This document shows, in pieces, positions 23,520 to 35,524 of a stretch of DNA of 64,000 nt (position 1 is its first letter; each line of letters opens with the position of its first letter). The position numbers and the translations under genes were made by a program. The DNA is from Athripsodes cinereus. Its lineage: Eukaryota; Arthropoda; Insecta; Trichoptera; Leptoceridae. Under the pieces are notes generated by a model that worked only from the letters and a program-made list of their open reading frames with translations, had not been told where the DNA came from and searched no databases. The stretch is taken from contig OX388316.1 in assembly GCA_947579605.1 (NCBI GenBank), positions 16,247,290 through 16,311,289 on the forward strand, given 5' to 3'.

Positions 23520-24660
23520 ATACATACAAAACATGTAAACAAAGGAAAGATCTGTTACAAAAAAAGACACAAAACAATTAGACTAAAGAAACGAAAGTTT
23601 TACAGACAATATAACATTAATCATGTTATAATTATAAAAAAGGTACAAAAATGTTAAAAAAATTTTGGTGAAGACATCACAAAGAGAAATCAAAGTGGTA
23701 TAAATGTCAAATATAGTAAAAAGTCAATTAGTTAACTGTCTGTTTAAGATGATAAATAAATAAATACCATTAAGATATTTGCCAAAAGTGAAGTAACCAG
23801 CGAATTCACTGCACATGTTAAACGTAAATTTTTTCAGCATCGTGCCATTAAACGATAAGAAATATATAGCACGCCTCATTTCTGAAATAAAGAAATAAAG
23901 TAAATTCACGATACAATAATCAGATGACTACCAATAAGTTTTAATATAACGATTATTGAGTTTGACATTTGACGAAATATAAGTTGAGAATTATAATAAT
24001 AAACGTTATTATTATAATAATAAACGTTCAGCCTAGATATTAATCCCGACATTATGAAAGAATTGAATTTTATTACAAGTACTTACCTTACATAACTTGA
24101 ACATTAGTCTCCATAATACTATTTTTTATCAGGGACAATCTTTACTTTCCACTGGGTTATTATATTAGCGTTACGTATTCAAATACGTTCATGAAATACA
24201 ATAGAGTACCACCAAGTAAGAAGCATTGTGCAAAGAGTGAGAAGGATCTCATTAAACGAGCGCTGGAAGCAATGTATGTATGTACGTAATATAATAAAAT
24301 ATAAAATAAAATAACAACAGAAAGATAAGAATAATAAAAATACTGTTTTAAAGTACTAAGAATAATAATGAACGAGATGATTATGGCAATTATTGTTATA
24401 TGATTACTGACGTTACTGCCAAAGTCTGAAGAAAGAAACTAACGAAAAGATATTAATAATTAGGCGCCATCAGAATATTGCTTAGTCTGGGGATGTTTAG
24501 GTTTATAACAAACACAGATTGACCGTAAAAAAGAGAGAGGATGGCCTGTACGTCAATAACATGCAAATAGTACCCCATTTATGGAAAATTTCATTATTGT
24601 GTAGATAGACAGAATAAAAAAAATAACTATTTGATGATATTGATATTGACTGATTGTTCC
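23520..24660. other. AT-rich non-coding stretch, no feature seen
   Basis: This is AT-rich DNA with a small local duplication of ATAATAATAAACGTT near 23995-24030. No gene or element was recognised. Confidence 0.4.
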
Positions 24661-24662
24661 AA

Positions 24663-24705
24663 AATCTGGCTTATCTACTTGTGGGATATGCTGAGATGGT
24701 ATAAA
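24663..24705 (+). mobile_element. Family B repeat, short 3' fragment
   Basis: TCTGGCTTATCTACTTGTGG, GATATGCTGAGATGGTATAA match the last 40 bp of the family B copies before the tail. The rest is missing. Confidence 0.5.
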
Positions 24706-24766
24706 TTATTTAAAAATATAAATAAGTTCAATAATTTTATTTAAAATATTATTAATATAAGTGGCA

Positions 24767-24789
24767 TTTTTTTTTTTTTTTTTTTTTTT
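24767..24789 (-). mobile_element. Poly(T) tract of 23, possible retroposon tail
   Basis: Twenty-three T in a row are followed on the plus strand by ATATTTATTATTCG and a slightly GC-richer segment around 24840-24870 (GTGAAGCCGGGCTAAC). This would fit the poly(A) tail of a minus-strand retroposed sequence, but its body is not recognised. Confidence 0.4.
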
Positions 24790-25011
24790 ATATTTATTAT
24801 TCGTAAGTGTTTATTTTTCCATTTTATGTTCATTTCTAGAGTGAAGCCGGGCTAACAACTTGTAAGTAGGAACTTGGACAGTATTATTATTTTGAAAACT
24901 TTCTAAATTTTGATACCTGCTTTTAGGGACAATCTTAATTTTGCAGTCTTTATGTCGAGTATTTTTTTTTTTTGTATTTATCATATTTACAATATGATAA
25001 TTTCGAGATAT

Positions 25012-25158
25012 GATTAATAGAAACGAGTTTTCTTAAAACAATTTTAAATTATCACTATGACTTCGAAAACGTGCTCGTCAATGACAATAACGTGTCGAAA
25101 CCGGACGCAAAATTAATATTGATAATTTAAGAAAATTGTAAAAAAACTAGCTTCTATA
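25012..25158. repeat. Hairpin element with TGACA-loop-TGTCGAAACC core
   Basis: The arms TAGAAACGAGTTTTCTTAAA... (25017 on) and ...TTTAAGAAAATTGTAAAAAAACTAG (to 25158) are imperfect reverse complements over about 45 bp. Between them lies GTCAATGACAATAACGTGTCG followed by AAACCGG, with a TGACA/TGTCG stem. A reversed copy of CAATAACGTGTCGATAC stands at 25329-25353. The core resembles the hairpin-GAAA part of the modules at 28.1 and 47.7 kb, but the CTGATGA part is degenerate here (TCAATGA). Confidence 0.5.
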
Positions 25159-25895
25159 AATTTTATTTTAGTTTTATAAATGCAAATATTCAACATAGCA
25201 ATAATATATTTTGAAACATTTACTATGTTGGAAACTGGCAAAAACAATTTAATCTAAAAAAAATACAAGTAAAAAACGTTGTTATGTAATACAGTTATCC
25301 CATTTCGGATAATCACAACAACAAATCCGAGTATCGACACGTTATTGACCGGCTTAACCTACATACATTATGTATATTATAACCTATAGCATCACAAGGT
25401 ACAGTAAGATCTTCCGAAACTCCGATATATAAACACAATCATGATGATATTTTTGTACGTACAGAACCGGATATTTTTTCGAACTTCGGTAAATGGTCAA
25501 GTTCCGGATAAAAATAAAACCTACATAATATACCAACTTATTTTCAAATTCAAGTTATACCACATAACTACTAATTTTTCAACTCGATGAAGTGATTTAC
25601 TATGTAATGTACCAACTACATTCATATACAAGTATTTAATTGTGAACGTTGCAACCAAATTTTGATGGCGAAATCGGCTATAATTTTAAGAAAACAAACT
25701 TTGATTCCGAAATATTCAAAATTTCTAAGAATGAATATAAAGTATGATAAATTTGTTATAAATATATCAGTTTTTATGATAATTTAAGAAGCATCGTAGT
25801 TTGCTTGTTTCAAATGATATCAAGTCAAAAAAGATATCAAAAAAATCAAATATACATACAACACAACTAGTAGCAAACCATAATTGGATAAATTT

Positions 25896-25966
25896 ACTAC
25901 TACTACTACTATACCATCACGGCACATCCCACAAGTGGGGTAGCCAGCAGACCAGCTGCATGGATA
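25896..25966 (-). mobile_element. Family B repeat, truncated copy with (TAC)n tail
   Basis: The plus strand reads (TAC)5 then TATACCATCACGGCACATCC, CACAAGTGGGGTAGCCAGCA, GACCAGCTGCATGG. It stops there and is followed after about 20 bp by a second, longer copy in the same orientation. Confidence 0.85.
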
Positions 25967-25984
25967 GATTTAAAAAATAAAAAA

Positions 25985-26250
25985 TACTACTACTACTACT
26001 ACTATTATACCATCACGGCATATCCCACAAGTGGTGTAGCCAGCAGATCAGCTGCATGTTAGAAACATGCAAACCGTCCTCTTCGTGCCAATATAAAATT
26101 AAGACATTCAGGATGGGTGGCAAGCCTCATCGTTGAATTTAAGATGTAAAATGTCTTAATTTTTTCGAACACCTGACTTTTACAGGACACTCGAAAACTT
26201 ACGCAGAAGAGTGAGAGACCAATTCTTTACCGGGTGCTCCACGGGATAAA
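25985..26250 (-). mobile_element. Family B repeat, longest copy with (TAC)n tail
   Basis: A (TAC)7 tract leads into TATACCATCACGGCATATCC, the palindromic GCATGTTAGAAACATGC, CATTCAGGATGGGTGGCAAG, AACACCTGACTTTTACAGG and ACTCGAAAACTTACGCAGAA. It aligns over its length with the plus copy at 18371-18600. The block with the hairpin GCATGTTAGAAACATGC (26053-26069) is also seen, weaker, in the 18.1 kb copy. Confidence 0.85.
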
Positions 26251-26461
26251 AATTTCAACTGAGGATTAAACAAAAACGATGGAAACGTCTTTCGTGTTTG
26301 TTAAATCCATGGAAAAAAAGAAAATTATTATTTCAATTTATTCAACGATGATACAACCGAAAACATTTGAATTCGTAAGTCGAAAAAACCGATATTTCGG
26401 TCGGTAACTAAATGTTCGGTAAGTGTGTACGTGTAAATATAATATAGGTAGATAAATATGT

Positions 26462-26510
26462 ATAAGTGTGTGTGTGTGAGGGTGTGTATGTGTGTGTATG
26501 TGTGTCTTAG
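26462..26510. repeat. (GT)n-rich microsatellite
   Basis: An interrupted GT tract with GTGTGTAT and GAGGGTG variants. On the other strand it gives a His/Thr-rich frame (26338-26547) that is an artefact. Confidence 0.9.
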
Positions 26511-26514
26511 TGCA

Positions 26515-28080
26515 GAGCCACAGTGGTATTATAATGAAATGAGCCATAATAAATAAGCACCTTCTTTGAGTAACGAGATTACAATATACATAAACTCAAT
26601 TATAATCATTATTATTATTTGAACCTGTTTGAAGATGGTGATGTCATTCACTTATCAATAATCACATTAACGCACGTAATTTTGAAAATATTATTGATTT
26701 TTTGAAGACTTGACCCGGTCAGGATTTCACACATTTTTATCAGCGATTATTTCTAATTAATAGCCAATCACTTCATATAGTATACCATTAATGTTATCTT
26801 GTAACAAACAAATCCTTTCTAAAAATCCTTTAATAAAATAAAAAGATTGAAAAGAATATATTTTTATGGATTTTCATAGTATGTTATCTGATTTATTTCT
26901 ATAAACCGCACGTGACATTTTTAACGTGGAAAATGACTGTTCCTTACAATAAGAGATGTATTAAAAAATTGAGACATTGTAATGTTAACGGGTCAGCCAT
27001 CTTTCCGGCTAAAGCTGCTAGTGAACTCTTGTGATCTTTTGGAGTAACCAAAGAAAAGGTCAAACCTTCGAGATTTCAGGAGGTAGTTTTGGATTGCGAT
27101 TGACTCAATAAATAAATATTTATGCCTGCAAGAGCGTAAAAGGTTGTTTTATGTTTTGAATGTTTTGGTTCCTTCATGTATTTAATGGTCATGTCTGTTC
27201 CCGTTGATCTATGTCTGCTCTCAAATAAATAAATAAACTATGCCTCGTCTATTTTTTGCTACACGCAGATTTTCGTGTTTTGTTTATTAGAATCCATTTT
27301 ATGTTATGTATAAAATGTGAATAACATTAGTTAGAAATTAAAATCCTGCATGCATCACCTTGCTATCTTAGGTAACATGCTATAATGACTCAATGAAGCA
27401 GACTGAGTAAATGATTGACAGATTGATAGTTAATTTTATAAACACCTAAAGAGTGATAACTTTAAAAGTATCAATAGAAGAGAAACTCACTTATTATATA
27501 AACATTTATCGACCATAAATATTAGACAATCAATACCATATGTTTATATAAATTTGGGCTAATAAGTAATGACGTAAAGCATAATATCCTAACATAATAT
27601 GCATATAATATTTATATAGACACACTACTAATAAATAAGACTATTTACTAATTTGTTAGAATGAAAAATAAGTCAGAGGTCAAAACAATTACAACCGCAG
27701 CTAAAGTACAACGTACGTGAACGAAAATATGGGCGATATGGTCTTAGAATTCTATCTCTCCCACGTTTTAGTCTACGCAACATTAATATACTGTCCAGAC
27801 GGTATCAGACAAGGAACCATGATAAAGAGAATAAAATTAACAATATAATGCAATAATCTAACGCGGAATAATACCTTTTCAATTAAAAAATATACCCACC
27901 TCTAAAAAGTTTTCTTTGTCTTTAAATTGAAGAAATCAAAGACGTTCTGTCGAGATGTTTTGAGTAACTTATCAAAAAGAATTAATTTGAATTTAACCTT
28001 TCAGTGTCAACATTTTAAAACAACATTTTAAATAATTTTCATATATGAAAATTAATACTGTTGTTTCGTTTCACAAACAT
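26515..28080. other. AT-rich stretch with one (AAAT)n tail
   Basis: It is AT-rich and mostly featureless. A short retroelement-like tail, CTCAAATAAATAAATAAAC at 27216-27234, follows GTTCCCGTTGATCTATGTCT and may end a plus-strand LINE 3' fragment (about 27170-27234). A similar AATAAATAAATA stands at 27108. Confidence 0.4.
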
Positions 28081-28107
28081 GTGTAGAACGCATACAACAA
28101 ACACGCC

Positions 28108-28137
28108 GCTTTCACCAACGAATTAGCATCATCAGGG
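28108..28137 (-). ncRNA. Hammerhead-like core motif, single copy
   Basis: On the minus strand CTGATGA (28135-28129) is followed by one U and a 5 bp stem GCTAA/TTGGT, which includes two G-U pairs, with the stable loop TTCG. GAAA (28113-28110) and GCGG follow. The order CUGANGA-stem-GAAA is the conserved core of hammerhead ribozymes. The flanks do not offer an obvious stem III with a U-H cleavage step, so activity is doubtful. The 47.7 kb modules share the preceding CAACC and the additional U after CTGATGA. Confidence 0.3.
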
Positions 28138-28139
28138 TT

Positions 28140-29360
28140 GAGTATAAAACTATTTTATATTGTAAATGGAATTTGATCGGAGAAATTCATATGTTTTCGG
28201 TTTATTTTAAACCTATAATGTTTATTTAAGTGAGGTATGTACGCCTTCAATTTATTTTCGTTATATCGTTTGAATACGGTCAGCATATTTCCTGCGTTTG
28301 TTTATTCAAATTCTCATTTAAAAACTTAGCTGCATTATAAAAAAGCTTAAGCAATACAATAACTTATTATTGTCATTTCAATTTTATAGTTTACTTAGAT
28401 TTGTGAGTAAATTCCATTTGATTGCCCACGAACTTGAATACTTAATGATAATAAAACAAAAAGTAGACGACCACTTTATTTTTACAAAGAGAGGAAGCTC
28501 TGTTATATTATAGAAGCAGTTGAAGGCGCCTAAACATACCAACTTGTAAATAGCGTTACTAACACAATGTCAAATCGAGTCTTGATAATTTATAAGAAAA
28601 AAATCACTTATTTAAAAAAAACTGTAGACTCACGATAGTTTAGTTTTACACATAGACCTAATATCTTATCGAACAATGGAATATTTAAAATAAAAAATCT
28701 GAAAAGATTAAAAAACTAAACTGACTCTCTAGTATTCGTAACATTTTATGGTTCACCATATTTTTTTACAATTCACTATACCTTCGATGCAACCTATAAC
28801 GTCTGATGAATATTGATATTGTGATAACTCATTCGACACGATTGTATAATGATTGTAAGTAAGAAGATATATCACACAAGTTAATAAATGTCGTGAATTA
28901 ATTTATTAATTCTTCTTTTATTCGCTTATCACATTCTGTCAGCATTGCGTGGGTGCGCTGATATAAAACAATAGAGAACTCAACACAATAAGATGTCGCT
29001 TTAAATCATATGATCGTATTGTCATACAATACGTACTCACATTATTTTATAAATAATACCATAAAGCTCTTTACAGTGACATAATTATACATACATACTT
29101 ATCTTTATCAATTTGAGATCGTTCTATAAATATCTTCTCTTCTTAAACGTGAGAAAATATATTTAGGGAAAAAGTAGATTCTAAGCATCAAAACTTATAT
29201 TTATTAATTTTAGAAGTTAAAAGTTCCCTGAGAAATTCTACATCGACTTTTTAGGTGTGTATTAATTCCTTAAAAATCATACTTTTTACATAAGGTACAA
29301 GATACACGTACCATTGTAATGTAAGAATGTAAATAATTATATTTTCCTATTGTGTCCAAG
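28140..29360. other. AT-rich non-coding stretch, no feature seen
   Basis: This is AT-rich DNA with no long frame or recognisable repeat. Confidence 0.45.
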
Positions 29361-29369
29361 AAAAAAGTA

Positions 29370-29640
29370 ACCATTTTAGGTAGTTGCAGTAGCCTTGAAC
29401 AGTATGATTTCTGTTTTGTTCGACCCAGATTTTTCAGGGGAGATTGTAGCCCGGAACCCTGACAGTAGGAAATGGGGTGATAGGGGGTCTCCAGAATGCG
29501 ACTGTGGGGCTCAGTCCCAAACAATCCAACATCTGATGGGAGAGTGACCAAGAAGAAAGAACGAGGGAGACTGGATGGACCTCCATAGATCGACCCCAAA
29601 GCCGGTGCAGTGGTTTTCTGGACGGGAACCAAGGATTTGA
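29370..29640 (+). pseudogene. LINE ORF2 C-terminal zinc-knuckle remnant
   Basis: The plus frame reads RNPDSRKWGDRGSPECDCG, AQSQTIQHLMGE, stop, PRRKNEGDWMDLHRSTPK, PVQWFSGREPRI and stop at 29638-29640. The pattern K-W-G, S-P-x-C-x-C-G-A, Q-T-I-x-H-L-M, C-P-R-R, and later D-L-H and W-F is the usual ending of many LINE ORF2 proteins. The Cys expected before PRR is a TGA stop (29545-29547), a single-base change. Open frames on the opposite strand here (29270-29632, 29434-29673) are shadows of this remnant. Confidence 0.8.
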
Positions 29641-29659
29641 TTTAGAATGATTATTAATA

Positions 29660-31920
29660 CAAGATGAAGACATACAAAAAGTAAAGTATTACTATTTTTT
29701 TAACATACTTACCCACAAAGTTATTATTAGATGTGTACCTCGCATGGTATTGTGTATTCATGTAAAGGAATACAAACATTATTAAAATAATACGAATAAA
29801 TTGTGCGTTTCCGTTGTACAAAGTCTCTTCAACTGTTAAAACTGTACGTTAAATAAATACTAAATATTATTAAACATAATGTGTTATATACTTCACACAG
29901 TACTACAAAGTACAAATTACTATAGATACATGTGTTTGTAAACTCAAACATCATAACAGCCCAAGTGATAACAAACACAATACTCTTGTTGGGTGTTTCA
30001 CCTGAGGTGATCATAAATCAGTACATTATTGGATGGAAGTAGATATCAATACTGATACATAGTTTTAACCAGTTACAATACAAAAGTATTGCATACAACA
30101 CCGTATTATATTTTATCTAATAAACGATCATTATACATATATGCAGCTTAACCAATCGACCTGTCGTCGTGCGATTTTTTCAAAAGATATTTACACTATA
30201 AACTGGGCAACTAAATATAATAAATTGCAAACAAATTGTGGAATTAGAATACAAGTGACATACGCGAAATATGGTTTCATTTTACCATGTTTTAAATATA
30301 AAAGTTGTTTGAAATGCATTCATGCAAAATTGGAAAAAAATCATCCTAAACATAGTACCTACGTTATATTTATACATATTGAGGAGCTAATATGTAGTGT
30401 AGGTATTGTTTGTGTTCTCAATGGTTCCTTACAAAAAAAAACTGTATTTCTAGTATATGAAAGTGTCAAACGAAATCTCAGCACCGATTTCGCAAAAGCT
30501 CCATTCCCTCTTATGATGCCTGAAAAATTCCTCGAACATCACTTTGATTTATTCCAGATGTTCTCTCAATTTTGAACCTTGTGTCATACAAAAACAACTC
30601 TAAAATGCCAATATTGAATATTATTTTCATTTGTGTAATTGAATAGATCTGATAATGCATTTGATACTTTTTTTCAGGTACATCACTGTGTTATATTTGA
30701 TTAAAACTAATGATTAAAAATTAAATAGATAGTTTAAACCACACAATACGAATCTCATAAAAGTATTTAAAAAAAGACGATAATTATTGTCATGGGTACA
30801 ATATCATATATGTAGAAACGCATTGATTGACAACCGTACAAAACGAACGCATTATTGTAAAAGAAATGTAGAAAAAGTACACGTACCTACCTATATGACA
30901 TACCGCATGTAAGTATATTTAATAAAGTAAGAATAAAAATATTATTATTACTAGCTTGGATTCCGACCTCACTCATTAAATTCAACACAACGAAAAAGTG
31001 GTAATCTGGTACAATACGCAGAACAATATATTCGATCCTCCATAAAAAAAACATTTATAGAAAATAATATTTTCAGCCCAAAACATGTCTAAATAAAGAG
31101 TCCTTAAATAGAATATATTATTTACTTCATCTTACCTAAATACCATATCCATATACGATATGTTTAAGGCGTACACGAAATTATGGAGGTACTGTTGTGA
31201 ATATTTCTCAGGAATTGCATTGGCCAAAAGCTGTAATTGTTCCAGCAGATTGTGGTATAGTTTCAATAAAAATAATAATACAAACGAACTAGAATATTTA
31301 TGTAGTGTTTATAAGATATGTCTTGATGTTATTAAGTGTAAGAATTCATGCCGCCGTGTATTCATCGTGATAAGTGGACAAGCATTAAAATTGAACTAAG
31401 TGAATATTCCATCCTACCTACCTACTCACATACATACACCCATTTACTGTAAGATCATTCTTATAATATGACTAGATATGGAGGTACGTGTGTGAACAAT
31501 GACTTTGCACAATACGAAATAATAAAATGTGTTTGATCTATTTTCTAGATAATACGATTCTGCCGATGTGACGAGGGTTTTATATAAAGCAATATAATAA
31601 ATGCTTCATCATATTTAATTACATAATTAGAAATACTAAATGAAATGGACGCATCAGTTTCTTAATAATCATAATATATTAAAATTGATAATTCCAATTT
31701 ATATTTCCGTCCATATAGTTGACGTGATAAGTGACGGTTGTTAGTATTACGAGTATTTTAAACTAAATATCTACTACATTACGCTTTGCATAAGTCCCAT
31801 TCGTTGCTCCTTTTATTTGATGAAAAACCGTACCATGGTTAAACGCGAAACCCTAATGTCATCAATACAATACTCACATTATATTCTAACATAAAAAATA
31901 TCATACCAGTAGTTTGTGTG
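29660..31920. other. AT-rich stretch, one unrecognised 144-residue frame
   Basis: The stretch holds the longest repeat-free frame of the window (30141-30575, plus). Its protein has no signal peptide, membrane segment or domain I can name, and its composition follows the base composition. I do not call it a gene. A smaller frame at 31160-31399 is equally anonymous. Confidence 0.35.
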
Positions 31921-31926
31921 TATTCA

Positions 31927-32030
31927 CTTTCTTCTTCGAATGGCGTGTCAAAATTTCCTACATCGGCTATCACTCTGGCCATATGGCCCTCTGTTCTGTG
32001 CTAATTGAAACGATTAACAATACTCAGTTA
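31927..32030 (-). mobile_element. Second copy of the 5.0 kb dispersed repeat
   Basis: CTTTCTTCTTCGAATGGCGTG, then ACATCGGCTATCACTCTGGC and CCTCTGTTCTGTGCTAATTG parallel the 5036-5130 segment in order and spacing, with many substitutions. The (TTC)n side marks the tail on the minus strand. Confidence 0.5.
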
Positions 32031-32214
32031 AGACATTTGCTTTCTTCCCAGGATGTGTTTACCCTCTATTTTGTTACATATTATAATATTATAACAAAAT
32101 AACAAAAAAAAAAATACACACACACATAAATATATATAGGCCTCCTTCTTATATCCCCATAATCCTTTATCAGAATTAATTCTTTTCCAATACAGGCCAA
32201 CCATTCTCTTAATG

Positions 32215-32326
32215 TTACCGAATCATTTTTATTGTCTACCTTGGTACGGGCTCATGCCCAGTTAGGTAGACATTAGTGACTTATCTTTTAAAAACTGTTT
32301 TGTAAATAAAATAAATAAATAAAATA
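32215..32326 (+). mobile_element. LINE 3' end with (AAAT)n tail
   Basis: TCTACCTTGGTACGGGCTCA, TGCCCAGTTAGGTAGACATT and TTTTGTAAATAAAATAAATAAATAA form a GC-richer body followed by the typical tail. No second copy was found in this window. Confidence 0.5.
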
Positions 32327-32364
32327 AAAAACTGTCACCTACCCAAGCACGGTATAGAAAGATT

Positions 32365-32512
32365 AATTTAATTTTCGTGGTTAGATGGAAGCAATCACTT
32401 TATAGTGATAATCTCGCCACTGCATATCGTTCTAGTATTTTTTAAATCGTTTTGTTAACACTATTATATAATAAATGATGATGTGCAAAAGGAATAAAAA
32501 AAAATTTAAAAT
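32365..32512 (+). mobile_element. Family C LINE 3' end
   Basis: CGTGGTTAGATGGAAGCAAT, CACTTTATAGTGATAATCTCGCC (in part), and ATGATGATGTGCAAAAGG followed by AATAA and poly(A) match the minus-strand element at 12062-12210 base for base over most of their length. The coding part is absent. Confidence 0.82.
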
Positions 32513-32648
32513 TATTTTAAAATTTGACAAAAACGTATTTACATAAAAAAACTATTATTAACGGTCCCATTTAAAGAATAAAACTTGTGTATGGAATAGA
32601 ATTATTTATATGCAGAATAAAAATGAAAGCTACCAATATAGAAAGATA

Positions 32649-32771
32649 CCAGGTGCCGGCAAACTCCCCTTTCTCGACACAAGCTTTTAGTAGCTTACTG
32701 TGAAAGGTGTATAAGGTTGTATTTGGGTTTATAACAAAAACCCAGATATATCCTTTTTTTTTAAAAAAAAA
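32649..32771 (+). mobile_element. 5'-truncated SINE, family S1
   Basis: CCAGGTGCCGGCAAACTCCC, GACACAAGCTTTTAGTAGCT, AAGGTTGTATTTGGGTTTAT, AACAAAAACCCAGATATATCC and a T9A9 tail match the body of the complete SINE at 61191-61371. The tRNA-like head, including the B box, is missing. Confidence 0.88.
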
Positions 32772-33499
32772 CTTATACTAAATGGTTTTTCCAGGAATTA
32801 AAGAGAGATTCGTAATTTTTAGAGCCGCCTGCAGTCAAAATTAATTGAAAAATGCGTTCTTGAAATGGCACGTAGATGACCAATATTCCTTGCTTCTACA
32901 CAGAATGTAAAATTTGACTTGCAATAAATTTGACAGTATAATAATGGGCACCTACTTTTATTAAATACATTTTTTGAATAGTTTTACAACGATGATGTTA
33001 GGAAGTAGGCAGGTACCACTACTCATAGTATGATAGCAAATACCAACTAGACAAAGATTATACTATGTGAGAGATGACTGTATGAGAGAATGCTTTCCAG
33101 ATGGGAGTACGTATAAAGAAGTAGATATCAACAACACAACGAAGAAAGAAATGTTATTATATTATTATTAATAATAATAATAATCGTGGTCTCGGGCACC
33201 CGGCAATCAATCTCTTGATAATTAAACCGTATTGTGAAATTAACTGTATAATGTACTCATTTTGGATAATATTATTATAACTATCACTATAACAACACAT
33301 AATATATTAATACTAGCTTTGAACTAGCTTCACTCAGAGAGTAGAAAATAGCTACCTATTGTTTATATTAAACTATATACATATATAGGAAATCTATAAT
33401 CCTTTTTAAGCTAGAGAAGGTGACACAGTACAGAGTTGAATGGTAGAAAATATGTGGGGCTTCGCTGCAAACCAATTCACAGGATTCAAACCGAAAAGG

Positions 33500-33800
33500 A
33501 AGAGAGAGAGAATTGAAATGAAATGAAATGAAATTCCTTTATTTCCCCTCTTACAATAGGTACATTTGACAATTTTCACAATATATTTTAAATTATTATG
33601 GACAACACATACCACTCTTTCTTCTTATCAAACTCATCATGGGCTCCCTATAGGGATCTCAGATGAGCGAGCCAGGGGCAGCTCTCACAGGGACCAAAAA
33701 ATGGATAAATTAGGTATGTTGGTCTTTGTATAAAATAGGGTCACATATCAGGCCACCCCCGGCCCGCCTGACCGTGTACGTCGCTAATTGATTCACGCAA
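33500..33800 (-). mobile_element. Retroelement 3' end with (ATTTC)n tail
   Basis: On the minus strand a GC-richer body (GGCGGGCCGGGGGTGGCC, GAGAGCTGCCCCTGGCTCGC) is followed by AAGAGGGGAAATAAAGGAAT and then TTTCATTTCATTTCATTTC. The pentanucleotide tail, here at 33515-33540, marks a non-LTR 3' end. The body may continue the LINE remnant at 33905-34140, with which it is in the same orientation. Confidence 0.55.
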
Positions 33801-33904
33801 GACAGGGAAATTACACCGTCCCACTAGAATTATAGATATATGTTAATGTTGGTTTAAAGAATAAAATATCACAGTTGAAGAACGTTATCAAATTATTGGC
33901 AATA

Positions 33905-34140
33905 GAGACATACTCCGATTACTACACGCAAGTATCTTGTAGGATGACATATTTTTATCCTCTCATCATGTGACCAAAATATGAAGTTTTACGGAGCTCG
34001 ATTGTTGTGAATAATTCTATCTGTGCATTTGCTCTTCGCAATATTTCCACGTTATTTGTCAAGTCAGTCCAGTCCAGGATATCAACATCGTTCGGTGGTT
34101 CCACATTTCAAACACCTCCAATCTTGATACATGAAAATAT
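33905..34140 (-). pseudogene. LINE ORF2 C-terminal remnant, family F
   Basis: Minus-strand pieces read RLEVFEMWNHRTMLISWTG and, in a second frame, EILRRANAQIELFTTIELRK, TSYFGHMMRG then a stop. The known order for RTE/CR1-like elements is F-E-M-W-x-x-R-x-M-L-x-I-x-W, then x-x-L-R-R, then R-K-x-x-Y-x-G-H-x-x-R. A frameshift lies between the first and second part. The same family region is seen at 56350-56870. Confidence 0.78.
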
Positions 34141-34144
34141 TAGT

Positions 34145-35520
34145 TTTCTTGATACATACATGTCTGGTAAATTGGTATATACCTAGCGGATAAACAACTA
34201 AATATACTTATTTACGAACGGGGTTATATATTTATATAAGTGGATTATTTTACTTCATACAAAACAAATGTACCGAAAATATGATAGGCAGTGTATAGTA
34301 ATATTATTAATAACATTAAACGTAAACGGCATTTCACGCAAGGAAATGTGTCAGAATTTAATAATTTTATCAAATGAACAAAAACTTCTACAGTGTACCT
34401 ACCTATACATACAACAATGTAACAAATCTCACATATTTTATGTACATACACATAAGTTTTATTTTCTTTTTTACTTCATTCATTGCAAGTACCCATCTAT
34501 TTACACAGAATACAACTATGCATCAGTAACATAATGAAATAAATCGAAATATTTCAGTAAATAGACACAATGATATCAATAGCGTTGAATTAGAGAGAAA
34601 ATTGAATCAAATATTATACTTGTACATACGTATTCAAAGGAATATAATTTACAATATTTAAATAAAGTGGAGATGAGACAGTTTGAAATATTCAATAATA
34701 TGTATATTTGTGACGAGTGTGAATAATATTATATACAACAGAAAATTTAAACAGACAAGACTACGATCCAACGCTATCACCATCAAGTGTTAACATAATA
34801 TTGAACTGATGAAAAAAGTGTAAATTGCTTCTATTGCTAAATTACTTTCCGACGCACCCATTTAAATTGTTTAGAGTTGAAAATGTGCGGTTAAATATCG
34901 CTTACAAAGGTTCATCTCAATTTGTGTCAGTTATGATAAATTCTACCCACCAGTGACGTTAAAATAATGAGCGTTTAACGGGTTCTTTCTTCGTACTAAT
35001 AAATACAACCTTCAAAACTTTAATAATATAATACAAGACATAATAGATTAACATATCATCGAATATACGTACCTATGAAAAAAATAGACAGCTTAAATTA
35101 CAGACGTACTTAAAAAATGTTTATATGTAGGCTATGTATCTAAACTCACTAAACACTATCGTGTATCAAAGATAATAAGCTTAAACTATGAAGTTATTAA
35201 TGCTTATTATGTTAATTGATATGATGAGCTAATTCTAACGAAAGGGTGTTAAGTATGTTACTTGTCAATAACATTATTATAAAATATATTGACAGACCAA
35301 TATATGAAAGCAAGGCATAAAAATAAAACTGTCTAAATAGATTTGCACCTACTACAAAACCATAATTGATCTCAAAAGGTAAAGCGTTAATTAAAGATTT
35401 TAAAGATCACAAAAATAGGATGTTTTTTAATTTAAAAAAATCTATATCTATAATAAAAAACGAATAATTCACATGAGAAATGCAAACATAATAACATGAG
35501 GATGATAAAAAGGATATACA
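34145..35520. other. AT-rich non-coding stretch, no feature seen
   Basis: This is AT-rich DNA with overlapping antisense short frames at 34245-34534 that show no motif. Confidence 0.45.
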
Positions 35521-35524
35521 TGTC

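Noticed and set aside
29270..29673. Two overlapping minus-strand frames of 120 and 79 residues
   Set aside because: The plus strand carries a clear LINE C-terminal signature here; these are its shadows.
30141..30575. 144-residue plus-strand frame, the longest one free of repeats
   Set aside because: No domain, signal or splice evidence; composition follows AT-rich background; length is within what 64 kb of such DNA gives by chance.
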